Part shown: positions 7,735 to 16,183 of the stretch, piece after piece
How the letters are laid out: every line of letters begins with the position of its first letter
Numbering within the stretch: position 1 is the first letter of the stretch
NCBI GenBank assembly: GCA_017409265.1
Contig: JAFQSY010000049.1
Span: forward strand, 124,001-188,000
Direction: 5' to 3'
DNA length: 64,000 bases
Source of the DNA: Clostridia bacterium
GTDB taxonomy: Bacteria; Bacillota; Clostridia; Oscillospirales; Acutalibacteraceae
The notes under the pieces: generated by a model
What the model was told of the DNA's origin: nothing
Database searches by the model: none
Seen by the model: only the letters and a program-made list of their open reading frames with translations
Made by a program: the position numbers and the translations under genes

Positions 7735-9951
7735 CTAATTTCTGTTTGCGCTGACACAGCCGTTTTCACCGCGGATTAATATATTTCCGCAGCCACCTGT
7801 TGCAGCACATCTTACTCCATAATCCGAAAGCTCATCCTGAATAATGATTCCCCTGCCGTTTTCAGCGTTCAAAACAAGCAGCCTGCAATTCGGATTTTCA
7901 ATATTATCGGGATAATCGTTACGTGAGATTATTACATCCGCAGCTTTCACCTCAGACGGTAAAAGCGAATAATCAAACGAAGGGTCAAAGCATATCAAAG
8001 CACTCATATCGCTGCTTTCAAGATATGCACAGTCGGATTTTTCGACCGTTATGCTTTTTACGCTGAAATTTTCAGTTTGAGCATGTATGCCGAAATCATA
8101 AATATCAGTTCTTTTAAGCAGTAAATCGCTTCCGGACGGCAAATCACCGCAATAAATTTTTTCGGGTCTGTATTCGAGGAGAATATCATTGAGATAACCC
8201 GAAGCATTTTCATCCGAGTCGGGAATAAAAAGATAATTTATCTTGTATCCGCAGTGCTTAATTTCTTCGGATATTCTTTCAGCCCCGAGAAATTCTGTTC
8301 CTCCACAACCGAAAAGCAGATTTTCACCGTTTTTTGAAACAATAACCGCTGTTCCGTTACCGACATCAATGACATTAAGACGTGTTTCACTATCTCTTGA
8401 AACCGATGAAAAAATGAGCCCTGTTGTGAAAATAACAGCACAAAGCATACACGCAAATTTATAGAGATTTTTGCCTGAATATGCCATAAGAACGGCAACG
8501 GCAACAATCAGAAAAATTCCGCAAATCAGAATGCGATGGCTGTCTTCATCGGCTCTGAAAGTAAGCAAGTCAAACCTTGAAAAAACTCGCGCAATCGAAA
8601 TGAGAAAATCACCGAAAGCCTGCGCAACATGCGAGAAGATATTAATTGACGATTCAAATATTTTTGCCGAAACGCCTGCCAAAGCACCCGAAATAATACA
8701 CACGAATGCAATTGGTACCGCAACAATATTGGAAAGAATAACTGCAAAATTAAACTCATCGTATAATCCCATTGAAATAGGAAGAGTAAACGCCGTTGCC
8801 GCTGCGGGAATCATAGCGGCATTGATAAGACTGTCCGCAATTTCGGCAAAATAGCTATTGCTGATTTTATCAAATTTTTGCTTGATTTTCGGTTTTACAT
8901 ACTGCAAATAAAGAATAAGACCAAACGTTGAAAGTGCCGAAAGCTGAAGCCCGACAGAACCCATGGCAAAAGGATTGTAAAGAGCAATAACCACAAGGGA
9001 AAAACCAAGAGAATTAAGCGAATCACGATTTTTCCAAAGCACATTTGCCAAAAGATAAAGCAGCATCATAACACCCGAGCGGATAACCGAATATGTCATC
9101 CCTGCAACAAGCATAAATGCAACTACTCCGAGAACAGCAATGATACTTGCAATTCTCTCATTTACTCTGAAAAATTTTAATATTTCAAGAATAACCATGG
9201 CCCAAAGCGAAAGATGAAAACCCGAAACACAAATTATATGCGTAATTCCCGACATACGAAAATAATTTAAAATATCGGGTGACATATCGCTTTTATCCCC
9301 TATTAAGAGGGCAGTTGCAAGCGCTCCGCTATCACCTGTAACAGCTCTGCTGACAGATTTTTTGATTGCTTCTCTGACATCAACAACTCTTTTCGCAAAT
9401 GGCTTTTCTTTTTCGGAGATATTGTTGACGGTATACTCTCCGTTCATAGGGTATGCGCCTATAAAAACTCCCCTCGCCTTATTTGAGGCAAGATAGTCTT
9501 CACTCGATGACCCGAGAACATAAAAAGTAAAATCACCTTCAAGAGTATCATACGGCTCCGCATCGGGAAGCGATGAAAAAACAAGCCTTATTTTAAGACG
9601 GCTCTCCTCGCCGTCAATTTCAAGCGCCTTTGCATTGAAATAATAATTGCCGTATCTATGCTCGGGATAATCGGTAAGCTGAACGGTCATTCCGCAGGTT
9701 TTTCCGTCATATTCAACTGCAGGCAGATAGTGAAAATTGATCTCTGCAATCAAAAGTATGCATGCTAAAATTCCAGAAGCAAAAGCGCACGGCAAAACCC
9801 GCTGATTTCTTGCTTCAGTTACAAAAAGGCTTATGACCAGAGCGGCAGCAAATGCCAAAAGAACACCTGCTATCGCTCCGGTATCGGAATTATAAAGTAA
9901 AGCTATTGTAAAAAAGACCGTAAATCCTATTACTGCAAAAGGACGGGGCAT
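7735..9951 (-). CDS. comEC: ComEC/Rec2 DNA-uptake channel with degenerate beta-lactamase domain
   Basis: Polytopic membrane protein of 738 aa that forms the channel for single-stranded DNA import in competence. The N-terminal DUF4131/OB region contains LEGDFTFYVLG. The central competence domain includes ITHIICVSGFHLSLWAMVI and many membrane helices. The C-terminal metallo-beta-lactamase-like domain begins LNVIDVGNGTAVIV. That domain looks inactive: where active ComEC proteins have the HxHxDH metal motif, this one reads FIPDSDENASGY. The start is ATG 9951 with GGTGGT just upstream. It sits in an operon with the phosphoribosyltransferase gene before and holA after. No comEA was seen in the window. 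Confidence 0.9.
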   Translation of the reverse strand: MPRPFAVIGFTVFFTIALLYNSDTGAIAGVLLAFAAALVISLFVTEARNQRVLPCAFASGILACILLIAEINFHYLPAVEYDGKTCGMTVQLTDYPEHRYGNYYFNAKALEIDGEESRLKIRLVFSSLPDAEPYDTLEGDFTFYVLGSSSEDYLASNKARGVFIGAYPMNGEYTVNNISEKEKPFAKRVVDVREAIKKSVSRAVTGDSGALATALLIGDKSDMSPDILNYFRMSGITHIICVSGFHLSLWAMVILEILKFFRVNERIASIIAVLGVVAFMLVAGMTYSVIRSGVMMLLYLLANVLWKNRDSLNSLGFSLVVIALYNPFAMGSVGLQLSALSTFGLILYLQYVKPKIKQKFDKISNSYFAEIADSLINAAMIPAAATAFTLPISMGLYDEFNFAVILSNIVAVPIAFVCIISGALAGVSAKIFESSINIFSHVAQAFGDFLISIARVFSRFDLLTFRADEDSHRILICGIFLIVAVAVLMAYSGKNLYKFACMLCAVIFTTGLIFSSVSRDSETRLNVIDVGNGTAVIVSKNGENLLFGCGGTEFLGAERISEEIKHCGYKINYLFIPDSDENASGYLNDILLEYRPEKIYCGDLPSGSDLLLKRTDIYDFGIHAQTENFSVKSITVEKSDCAYLESSDMSALICFDPSFDYSLLPSEVKAADVIISRNDYPDNIENPNCRLLVLNAENGRGIIIQDELSDYGVRCAATGGCGNILIRGENGCVSANRN

Positions 9952-9963
9952 ATTACCACCTTA

Positions 9964-10503
9964 TTACTTCTCGATAAGAGGAATTACTCCGAGGAAAACA
10001 ATGTCATTTCTATCTGCTGCATCACCCTCTGCAAGCACAGCGGCCTTTGCAACGATATTTGCATCAAACTTTGCACAAAGCTCTTCGACAGCCTTGAGAG
10101 ATTCGCCGGTGCTGATAACATCATCAAGAATAACAACACGCTTGCCTCTTATCTGTTCACCCTCTACGCCGTCAAGAATGAGGGTCTGCTCGGCATCCGT
10201 TGTTATCGAACGGACATTTACAGAAACAGGATCTTTCATATAAAGCTTTGCTTTTTTGCGCACTACGAAATACTTCTTTCCGCTCTGCCTTGACATTTCA
10301 TAAGCGAGAGGAATACTTTTTGCCTCGGGAGTTACTATGTAATCAAACTCCGGAAGCCTTTCAAGAAGCTTTTCAGCAGAATGAACAGTTACCTCGACAT
10401 CGCCGAAAAGAATGAAAGCGGCAATGTCAAGCTTATCGCTTATGGGGCATCTGAGCAGGTCTCTTTCAAGACCCGCTATATTTACTCTGTAATATTCAGA
10501 CAT
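9964..10503 (-). CDS. Phosphoribosyltransferase, adenine PRT-like
   Basis: Type I phosphoribosyltransferase of 179 aa that probably salvages a purine base with PRPP. The PRPP-binding loop is clear: VVILDDVISTGESLKAVEEL. The stretch YIVTPEAKSIPLAYEMSRQ with YFVVRKKAKLYM resembles adenine phosphoribosyltransferase. The N-terminal hood is shorter than in classical Apt, so the base specificity is not certain. It lies between the HIT-protein gene and comEC on the minus strand. Confidence 0.8.
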   Translation of the reverse strand: MSEYYRVNIAGLERDLLRCPISDKLDIAAFILFGDVEVTVHSAEKLLERLPEFDYIVTPEAKSIPLAYEMSRQSGKKYFVVRKKAKLYMKDPVSVNVRSITTDAEQTLILDGVEGEQIRGKRVVILDDVISTGESLKAVEELCAKFDANIVAKAAVLAEGDAADRNDIVFLGVIPLIEK

Positions 10504-10518
10504 AGTTTTATCCCCCTG

Positions 10519-10854
10519 TCAGCCTGCTGGCCAGCCGAAATCGCGGCCACTCATCATATGGAAATGAATGTGTTTAACTGTCTGACCTGCGCTGTCGCCG
10601 CAGTTATTGACAATTCTGAAACCGTCAAGATTCTTTTCCTTGGCAATTTTTGCAGCTACCTCAAAAACATGGGCAACCAAAGCGCTGTTGCTCTCGTTTA
10701 TTTCTGCCGCAGATGCAATATGCACCTTTGGAATAATAAGAATATGAACAGGTGCTTGTGGTTCGATATCGTTAAATGCAAGAACCTTATCATCTTCATA
10801 AACCTTTGATGAAGGAATTTCACCGTTAATTATTTTACAAAAGAGACAATCCAT
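10519..10854 (-). CDS. HIT-family nucleotide hydrolase/transferase
   Basis: Small histidine-triad protein of 111 aa. The N-terminal CLFCKIINGEIPSSKVYEDD and the triad HIHFHMM near the C-terminus mark the Hint/PKCI branch, which hydrolyses purine nucleoside phosphoramidates and adenylates. The CxxC near the N-terminus is typical of this branch. The position directly after alaS (12-bp gap) would fit removal of lysyl- or aminoacyl-AMP by-products, but that is inference. Confidence 0.93.
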   Translation of the reverse strand: MDCLFCKIINGEIPSSKVYEDDKVLAFNDIEPQAPVHILIIPKVHIASAAEINESNSALVAHVFEVAAKIAKEKNLDGFRIVNNCGDSAGQTVKHIHFHMMSGRDFGWPAG

Positions 10855-10866
10855 AATTATACTCCT

Positions 10867-13497
10867 TTATTTTATCATTTCTTTGACTATATCTGCAACC
10901 GCAGCCATAGCAGCAGCAACATTGGAAACATCCTTTGTGCCCGCCATTGCGCTGTCGGGTCTGCCACCGCCCGAGCCGCCTGCAAGCTTTGAAACTTCTC
11001 TTACGATATTACCTGCATGAGCACCCTTTGCAACTGCATTTTTACCGCAGGCACATGCAAAGTTTGCACTCGAGCCGTTGATGCCGCAGATAACCGCAAC
11101 TGCATCATCGTTTTCTTTAACCTTGTCGCACATCGAGCGAAGATCGCCGGGGTTAACACCCTCAACGGTTGTTGCGATAAGAGTAACGCCGTTAATATCA
11201 ACGGAATTGCTCATAAGATCGCCTGTTTTAAGCTGCGAAAGCTCTGCACGAAGCTGCTCGATTTCTTTATCCTTTGCTTTGAGGTCAGCCATAAGTGCAT
11301 TTGCTTTTTTATCAAGCTCGTTGACATTTGCAAGCTTCATCGCTGCCGCTGTATTTCTGATAATAGCGCTATCCTTTGCAATATAATCAAGCACACCGAA
11401 GCCTGTTACAGCTTCAATTCTGCGCACACCTGCTGCAACCGATGATTCGGAAACAATTTTGAAAAGACCGAGCTTGCCTGTATTATTCACATGAGTACCG
11501 CCGCAAAGCTCTGTTGAGAACTCGCCTGCTCTGACAACTCTTACAACATCGCCGTATTTTTCTCCGAAAAGAGCCATTGCGCCAAGCTTTTTTGCATCCT
11601 CAATAGGCATTTCTTCGCTTGTTACGGCTACTGCATTAAGGATAATTTCATTAACCTTATTTTCAACCTCTGCAAGTTCTTCCGCCGTAAGCGCTGAAAA
11701 ATGAGTGAAGTCAAATCTCATTGCATGGCTGTTAACAAGCTGACCTGCCTGCTCAACATGTGAGCCGAGTGTTTCACGAAGCGCAGCCTGAAGAAGATGA
11801 GCTGCGGTATGGTTTCTTGCAGCAGCTTCTCTTTCTTTAACACCGATTTCGGCAGAAACAATGTCACCGACAGAAATTGAATCGCCATCAATTATCTTAC
11901 CGACATGAAGAATGATTCCGTCAGGAGTTTTGTTGGTTGAGGAAACCTCAAAAACAGCGTTTGCGGTTTTGATAACGCCGGTATCGCCTGCCTGACCGCC
12001 GCTTTCACCGTAGAACGGAGTTTTATCAAGAACGATTGCAACATTTGAATCTGCTGTTGCAACATCAGCTCTTTCACCGTCAACAATAATTGCCTTCACA
12101 GATGCATCGCATGAATAGTCTGTATAACCGACAAATTCTGTTGCTGCAATATCTTTAAGGGATGCCTGTCCGCCCTTCCATGCCTCTGCACCTGCATCCT
12201 TGCGTGCAGCTCTTGCAGCAGCTCTGCTTTCGGCATAAAGACGCTTATATTCATCAATATCAACACTCATGCCTCTTTCTTCAAGAAGCTCTTTTGTGAG
12301 GTCAATGGGGAAACCGAAAGTATCCTGAAGTTTGAATGCATCCGCACCGCTCAACATCTTTGAATCGCTGTTAGCAATGATGTTTTCAAGAAGATTAAGA
12401 CCTGTATCAATTGTCTTGTTAAAGCTTTCTTCTTCAGCCTTGATAACCTTAACAATAAGGTCATGCTTTTCAACAAGATTGGGGTATGCATTTGCATTTT
12501 CTTTGATTACCGTTTCGCAAACATCCGAAAGGAAAGTACCCTGAATACCGAGAAGTCTGCCGTGGCGTGCAGCTCTTCTTAAAAGACGTCGAAGAACATA
12601 ACCTCTGCCTTCGTTTGAGGGCATAACACCATCACCAATCATAAATGTTGTACTTCTGATGTGGTCGGTGATAACACGGAGTGAAATATCGTTCTTTTCA
12701 TTTTCATGATATTTGATGCCGGAAATTTCCATAACATGCTTCATGATATTCTGAACGGTATCAACCTCAAAAATATTGTCAACATCCTGCATAATGCAAG
12801 CAAGACGCTCAAGTCCCATGCCTGTGTCGATATTACAGCTCTTGAGCTTTGAATAATTTCCGTTGCCGTCGTTATCAAACTGTGTGAAAACAAGGTTCCA
12901 GAACTCAATATATCTGTCGCATTCACATCCCACTTTACAGTCGGGTGAGCCGCAACCGTATTTTTCTCCTCTGTCAAAATAAAGCTCCGAGCAGGGACCG
13001 CAGGGACCTGCACCGTGCTCCCAGAAGTTATCAGCCTTACCAAATCTTACCATATGGTCCTCGGGAATACCGATTTCCTTCGTCCAAATATCATAAGCCT
13101 CATCATCCTCAAGATAAACGCTGATGTAAATTCTGTCCTTGGGCATTTCCATAACCTCGGTGCAGAATTCCCATGCCCATCTTGTTGCCTCTTTCTTGAA
13201 ATAATCACCGAAAGAGAAGTTACCGAGCATTTCAAAATAAGTGCCGTGACGGGCAGTAATGCCTACGCTTTCAATATCGGGCGTACGGATACACTTCTGG
13301 CAGGTTGTAACTCTGTTTCTGGGCGGGGTAAGCTCGCCTGTAAAATACTTTTTTAAAGGCGCCATACCCGCATTGATAAGAAGAAGGCTCTTATCGCCCT
13401 GCGGAACAAGAGAAAAACTGGGCATTCTCAAGTGATCCTTTGACTCAAAGAAAGCAAGATATTTCTCTCTTATTTCGTTAAGTCCCATCCATTTCAT
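10867..13497 (-). CDS. alaS: Alanyl-tRNA synthetase
   Basis: Class II synthetase that charges tRNA-Ala; 876 aa, normal length. The catalytic core begins with EIREKYLAFFESKDHLRMPS. The editing domain carries the zinc ligands HTAAH and CGGTH, and the C-terminal C-Ala domain contains AGGSGGGRPDSAMAG. The start is ATG 13497 (MKWMGLNE), preceded by AGGAGG with 10-base spacing. The frame extends 37 codons further upstream but that stretch is the T-box leader. Expression should be controlled by uncharged tRNA-Ala through that leader. Confidence 0.98.
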   Translation of the reverse strand: MKWMGLNEIREKYLAFFESKDHLRMPSFSLVPQGDKSLLLINAGMAPLKKYFTGELTPPRNRVTTCQKCIRTPDIESVGITARHGTYFEMLGNFSFGDYFKKEATRWAWEFCTEVMEMPKDRIYISVYLEDDEAYDIWTKEIGIPEDHMVRFGKADNFWEHGAGPCGPCSELYFDRGEKYGCGSPDCKVGCECDRYIEFWNLVFTQFDNDGNGNYSKLKSCNIDTGMGLERLACIMQDVDNIFEVDTVQNIMKHVMEISGIKYHENEKNDISLRVITDHIRSTTFMIGDGVMPSNEGRGYVLRRLLRRAARHGRLLGIQGTFLSDVCETVIKENANAYPNLVEKHDLIVKVIKAEEESFNKTIDTGLNLLENIIANSDSKMLSGADAFKLQDTFGFPIDLTKELLEERGMSVDIDEYKRLYAESRAAARAARKDAGAEAWKGGQASLKDIAATEFVGYTDYSCDASVKAIIVDGERADVATADSNVAIVLDKTPFYGESGGQAGDTGVIKTANAVFEVSSTNKTPDGIILHVGKIIDGDSISVGDIVSAEIGVKEREAAARNHTAAHLLQAALRETLGSHVEQAGQLVNSHAMRFDFTHFSALTAEELAEVENKVNEIILNAVAVTSEEMPIEDAKKLGAMALFGEKYGDVVRVVRAGEFSTELCGGTHVNNTGKLGLFKIVSESSVAAGVRRIEAVTGFGVLDYIAKDSAIIRNTAAAMKLANVNELDKKANALMADLKAKDKEIEQLRAELSQLKTGDLMSNSVDINGVTLIATTVEGVNPGDLRSMCDKVKENDDAVAVICGINGSSANFACACGKNAVAKGAHAGNIVREVSKLAGGSGGGRPDSAMAGTKDVSNVAAAMAAVADIVKEMIK

Positions 13498-13544
13498 AAT
13501 TTGATTTCCTCCTATGGAGCTATAAACTCCGAAAAATTTACAGA

Positions 13545-13800
13545 ATAAAAATAAAAAAAGGTGCAATTCAACAATCCGGTAATGGGACGGCAAAAGCCGC
13601 GGTACCACCCAAATTGTGCATCTGCACCACTCAAAGCCTTATAACGCAGGCAACGCCACCATTCATCACGGCAGAGCTCCGGGGCGGCCTTAATCCGTTT
13701 TTTCGCCTAACAGCCGTTTCAGCAATTCGACTGTTTCTCTGTAAAGCAAACGAAAAATTCTTCCCCATCAAAGCTTCGTTATTTTATTAAATATCATTTG
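13545..13800 (-). promoter_or_regulatory. T-box riboswitch leader of alaS
   Basis: The minus strand contains the T-box core TGGGTGGTACCGCGG (13611-13597), followed by a hairpin with CGGC-TTTT-GCCG. Its 3' arm GAATTGCACC (about 13569-13560) is followed by seven Ts at 13559-13553, the terminator. Upstream is a stem-I-like region with GATGGGGAAGAA and GCTGAAA. Uncharged tRNA should stabilise the antiterminator and allow alaS transcription. A GCT (Ala) codon in GGAGCTCTG at 13677-13675 is a candidate specifier, but the register needs a structure model. Confidence 0.93.
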
Positions 13801-13802
13801 CT

Positions 13803-13830
13803 ATTATATCATTTAAAATTCAAAAGTCAA
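13803..13830 (-). promoter_or_regulatory. Sigma-A promoter of the alaS operon
   Basis: TTGACT (13825-13830) and a perfect TATAAT (13803-13808) on the minus strand with a 16-bp spacer, just upstream of the T-box leader. Confidence 0.85.
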
Positions 13831-13840
13831 GCAATGATTG

Positions 13841-13868
13841 CCGCAGCCGCCTTAAGTGACGGCTGCGG
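13841..13868 (-). terminator. GC-rich hairpin after the WG-repeat gene
   Basis: CCGCAGCCG and CGGCTGCGG form a perfect 9-bp stem with a 10-base loop, 10 bp after the stop of the upstream gene and just before the alaS promoter. No T-run follows the stem on the minus strand, so termination may be inefficient. Confidence 0.5.
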
Positions 13869-13877
13869 ATATTATCT

Positions 13878-16004
13878 TTAATTAACAGACTCTAGATTGC
13901 TCATGGCAACCCATGCATATTCGCCCTTATATTTGATGCAGAGCCATTCATTTCCGTTTTCTGCCTCTTTTGTTGCATAACCCGCAACGATATCGCCGTT
14001 CTTAAGCTCACCTACAAGGTCATAATCTGCACCTGCATCGCTTCTGATGTTTGCGCCGTCATCCGAAACAACCTCATATTTACCGAGAACACCTTCATCG
14101 GGAGAATCGGCTGAATCTGTTGACTGCTGTTCAATAACGCTTATATTAACACCCTTAAAGCTTGCAACTGCATCGCCTACAAGGATAACGCCCCATACAC
14201 CATCTTTGCATGCAATGAAAACACCGTTGCTGCCGGGCATTATATTTGTGTAATCAAAAGGAACAATAACTTTATTCTTAAGGTTGATTATACCCATTTT
14301 GCCGTCCTTCTTAACTGCGATAAGACCGCCAGTTACAGGTCGGCAGTAATCACATGCTGCAGAAGAACCGAGCTGAAGCTCATTAACCGCTTCATATTCG
14401 TACTTTATAACTTTCTTATCGTTTTCCTGGCTTACATAGCCCCATTTATCATCTTTTTTTGCAGCTGCATAGCCTTCAAAATAACGGTCGCGCTCATCAT
14501 AAGAAACATCTGTAAGCGACTCTGTATCAATGGAATGAGCGGAATGAGGAGTTTGTGAAACAGTAACAACACCTGCAGAAATTGTGAACTCATAGGTTTC
14601 ATTACCAAGCTTTACAAGGCTGTGATAGCTGCCGCGTCCCGAATAATCTCTGCCGCTGCTGCATCTTTCAAAACCGTCATAATAGGGCTGAAGAATAACA
14701 TTACCCTGATAGTCAAGAAGGCCGTATTTACCTGTTGTTGCTGACTTGAAATAGCAACAGTTTTCATCGAGATATTCAAGTTCGGTGCACTCTGCAAAAC
14801 CGCCCTCAACCCACTTATAGCCCTCTGCCGAAACTGCTACATTATGGCTTACGGCAGGGTCTGTTGTTGATTCTTTATCGGGAGATTCCCCGCCACCTGC
14901 AACAAACGCAAGAATAACAATCACAACAGCAAGAACGGCACAAATAATGCCGACAATTTTAGGATTAACCTTTGCTTTGGGCTTTTCTTCCGAAGACTTC
15001 TCTTCTGACTTTTCAGCAGGAGCAAAGTTATCGAGAGTTTCATCGGAAACAGCAGGAATGCTGTCCGGCACATTAATCACAGGAACATCAATCTCTTCAG
15101 GAATTTCATTGGAATTATTCGAAACGGGTGTTTCAACCTTTTCTTCCGCAGGAATTTTCTCACTGTCAAGAATTTCATTAATCTTCTGTTTGAAAGAGAT
15201 TATGTTACTATCCTCAGAAGCAGACTCCTCCGCCTTTTCTTCTTCGGCAGGAACAGGAGCTTCTTCTTTTGCTGCCTCTTCCGCTGCTTCCGGAGCAGAT
15301 TCTGCTGAAGGTGCAGGCTCTGCAGGAGCTTCAACCGCAGGCTTTGAAGCTTCGTAAGCATCTATTGCATAAATAAAAATATCTCTGACATCTGTGTTCT
15401 CAATTTCAGTTTCAACAGCTTTGAACTGGAATATTCTTGTTAGAACAGGGAGAGATTTGGTTGGCTCCGTTGAAGCTTCAAATCCGCAGAACGCAAGAAT
15501 TTCAGCACGTGCTTTTCCAAGAAGCGAATTGGCCGTGCTTTCAGATACACCAAGGAATTTGGCAAGAATCTGAACGGGCATTCCGTTGTTATAATGAAGA
15601 ACAATCGCTGTTCTCAAAACAGGCTTAAGAGCTGCAATCGCTTCAAGAATTTTTTCGCAGGAATCCTTATCTTCAAGAACGGATTCAGAAAGAAATTCAG
15701 AAGAATTTTCTTCTGTACCCGCTTCGGCATCACCGAAAACAAATTTCTGAGTATCTTTATATACAAGAGCAACATTCTGTTTCATCCAGATTTCAAACGC
15801 CTCGGGCTTTTTGAGCTTATCTATGGTACAGAATGCCTTGGCATATGCTTTTTTTGTTATTTCAGCCACTGAAATTCCACTGTCAGCACAAAGTGTATCT
15901 GCAAGGAAATAGGAAGCCTTTAAAGTTCTTGAGTAGAGCTTTGCCATTGCATCGGTATCACCATTGCTTGCAGCGGCAACATACTGAATAATATTCTCGC
16001 TCAC
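13878..16004 (-). CDS. Membrane protein with sigma-region-4-like domain, WG repeats and SH3b
   Basis: No named family covers the whole 708-aa protein. Residues 1-85 resemble a reduced sigma-factor front end (AMAKLYSRTLKASYFLAD). Residues 120-172 form a sigma-70 region-4-like helix-turn-helix: LKPVLRTAIVLHYNNGMP then LAKFLGVSESTANSLLGKAR. Next comes an Ala/Glu/Pro-rich linker (about 215-345), then one membrane helix (about 350-370) with lysines on its N-terminal side, so the C-terminus should be outside. The outer part has WG/KWG-type repeats (GKYGLLDYQGNVILQPYYDG, DDKWGYVS, DGKMGIINLKNKVIVPFDY) and ends in a bacterial SH3 domain (GANIRSDAGADYDLVGELKN). The start is GTG 16004, with GGAGT 10 bases upstream; a GTG at 16025 lacks a ribosome site. 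The gene is alone between hairpins. Whether it binds RNA polymerase is unknown. Confidence 0.75.
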   Translation of the reverse strand: MSENIIQYVAAASNGDTDAMAKLYSRTLKASYFLADTLCADSGISVAEITKKAYAKAFCTIDKLKKPEAFEIWMKQNVALVYKDTQKFVFGDAEAGTEENSSEFLSESVLEDKDSCEKILEAIAALKPVLRTAIVLHYNNGMPVQILAKFLGVSESTANSLLGKARAEILAFCGFEASTEPTKSLPVLTRIFQFKAVETEIENTDVRDIFIYAIDAYEASKPAVEAPAEPAPSAESAPEAAEEAAKEEAPVPAEEEKAEESASEDSNIISFKQKINEILDSEKIPAEEKVETPVSNNSNEIPEEIDVPVINVPDSIPAVSDETLDNFAPAEKSEEKSSEEKPKAKVNPKIVGIICAVLAVVIVILAFVAGGGESPDKESTTDPAVSHNVAVSAEGYKWVEGGFAECTELEYLDENCCYFKSATTGKYGLLDYQGNVILQPYYDGFERCSSGRDYSGRGSYHSLVKLGNETYEFTISAGVVTVSQTPHSAHSIDTESLTDVSYDERDRYFEGYAAAKKDDKWGYVSQENDKKVIKYEYEAVNELQLGSSAACDYCRPVTGGLIAVKKDGKMGIINLKNKVIVPFDYTNIMPGSNGVFIACKDGVWGVILVGDAVASFKGVNISVIEQQSTDSADSPDEGVLGKYEVVSDDGANIRSDAGADYDLVGELKNGDIVAGYATKEAENGNEWLCIKYKGEYAWVAMSNLESVN

Positions 16005-16074
16005 TTGAAATTCCACTCCAATCACAATATATAATTTTAAACAAAAACTGACCTATTATCACAGTTATATTGAT

Positions 16075-16101
16075 TTTATACCACATTTGGTGATTTGTCA
16101 A
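16075..16101 (-). promoter_or_regulatory. Candidate promoter of the WG-repeat/SH3b gene
   Basis: On the minus strand TTGACA (16096-16101) and TATAAA (16075-16080) lie 15 bp apart, shorter than ideal. A second TTGACA occurs at 16120-16125 without a good -10 box at the usual distance. The region 16026-16137 is otherwise AT-rich and non-coding. Confidence 0.4.
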
Positions 16102-16137
16102 GAAAAATAACCAATATTATGTCAAGATGTTGTAATC

Positions 16138-16170
16138 AAAAAGCCGCGACGGCAAAAGCTCTGCCATCGC
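16138..16170 (-). terminator. Intrinsic terminator after rodA/ftsW
   Basis: On the minus strand GCGATGGCA and TGCCGTCGC form a 9-bp stem (16170-16146, one G-U pair), followed by GGCTTTTTG. It lies 13 bp beyond the stop of the FtsW/RodA gene. Confidence 0.8.
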
Positions 16171-16183
16171 GACCGATAGTTTA

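Noticed and set aside
12332-13356. Several open frames opposite alaS
   Set aside because: They lie fully inside a well-conserved gene, have no ribosome sites and give biased sequences.
13498-13608. N-terminal extension of alaS by 37 codons
   Set aside because: It overlaps the T-box terminator and lies before the ribosome site; the family begins at MKWMG.
14947-15357. Ser/Ala-rich open frame on the plus strand
   Set aside because: It is the mirror of the low-complexity Ala/Glu linker of the WG/SH3b protein; no ribosome site.
16120-16125. Second TTGACA upstream of the WG/SH3b gene
   Set aside because: No -10 element at 16-18 bp.
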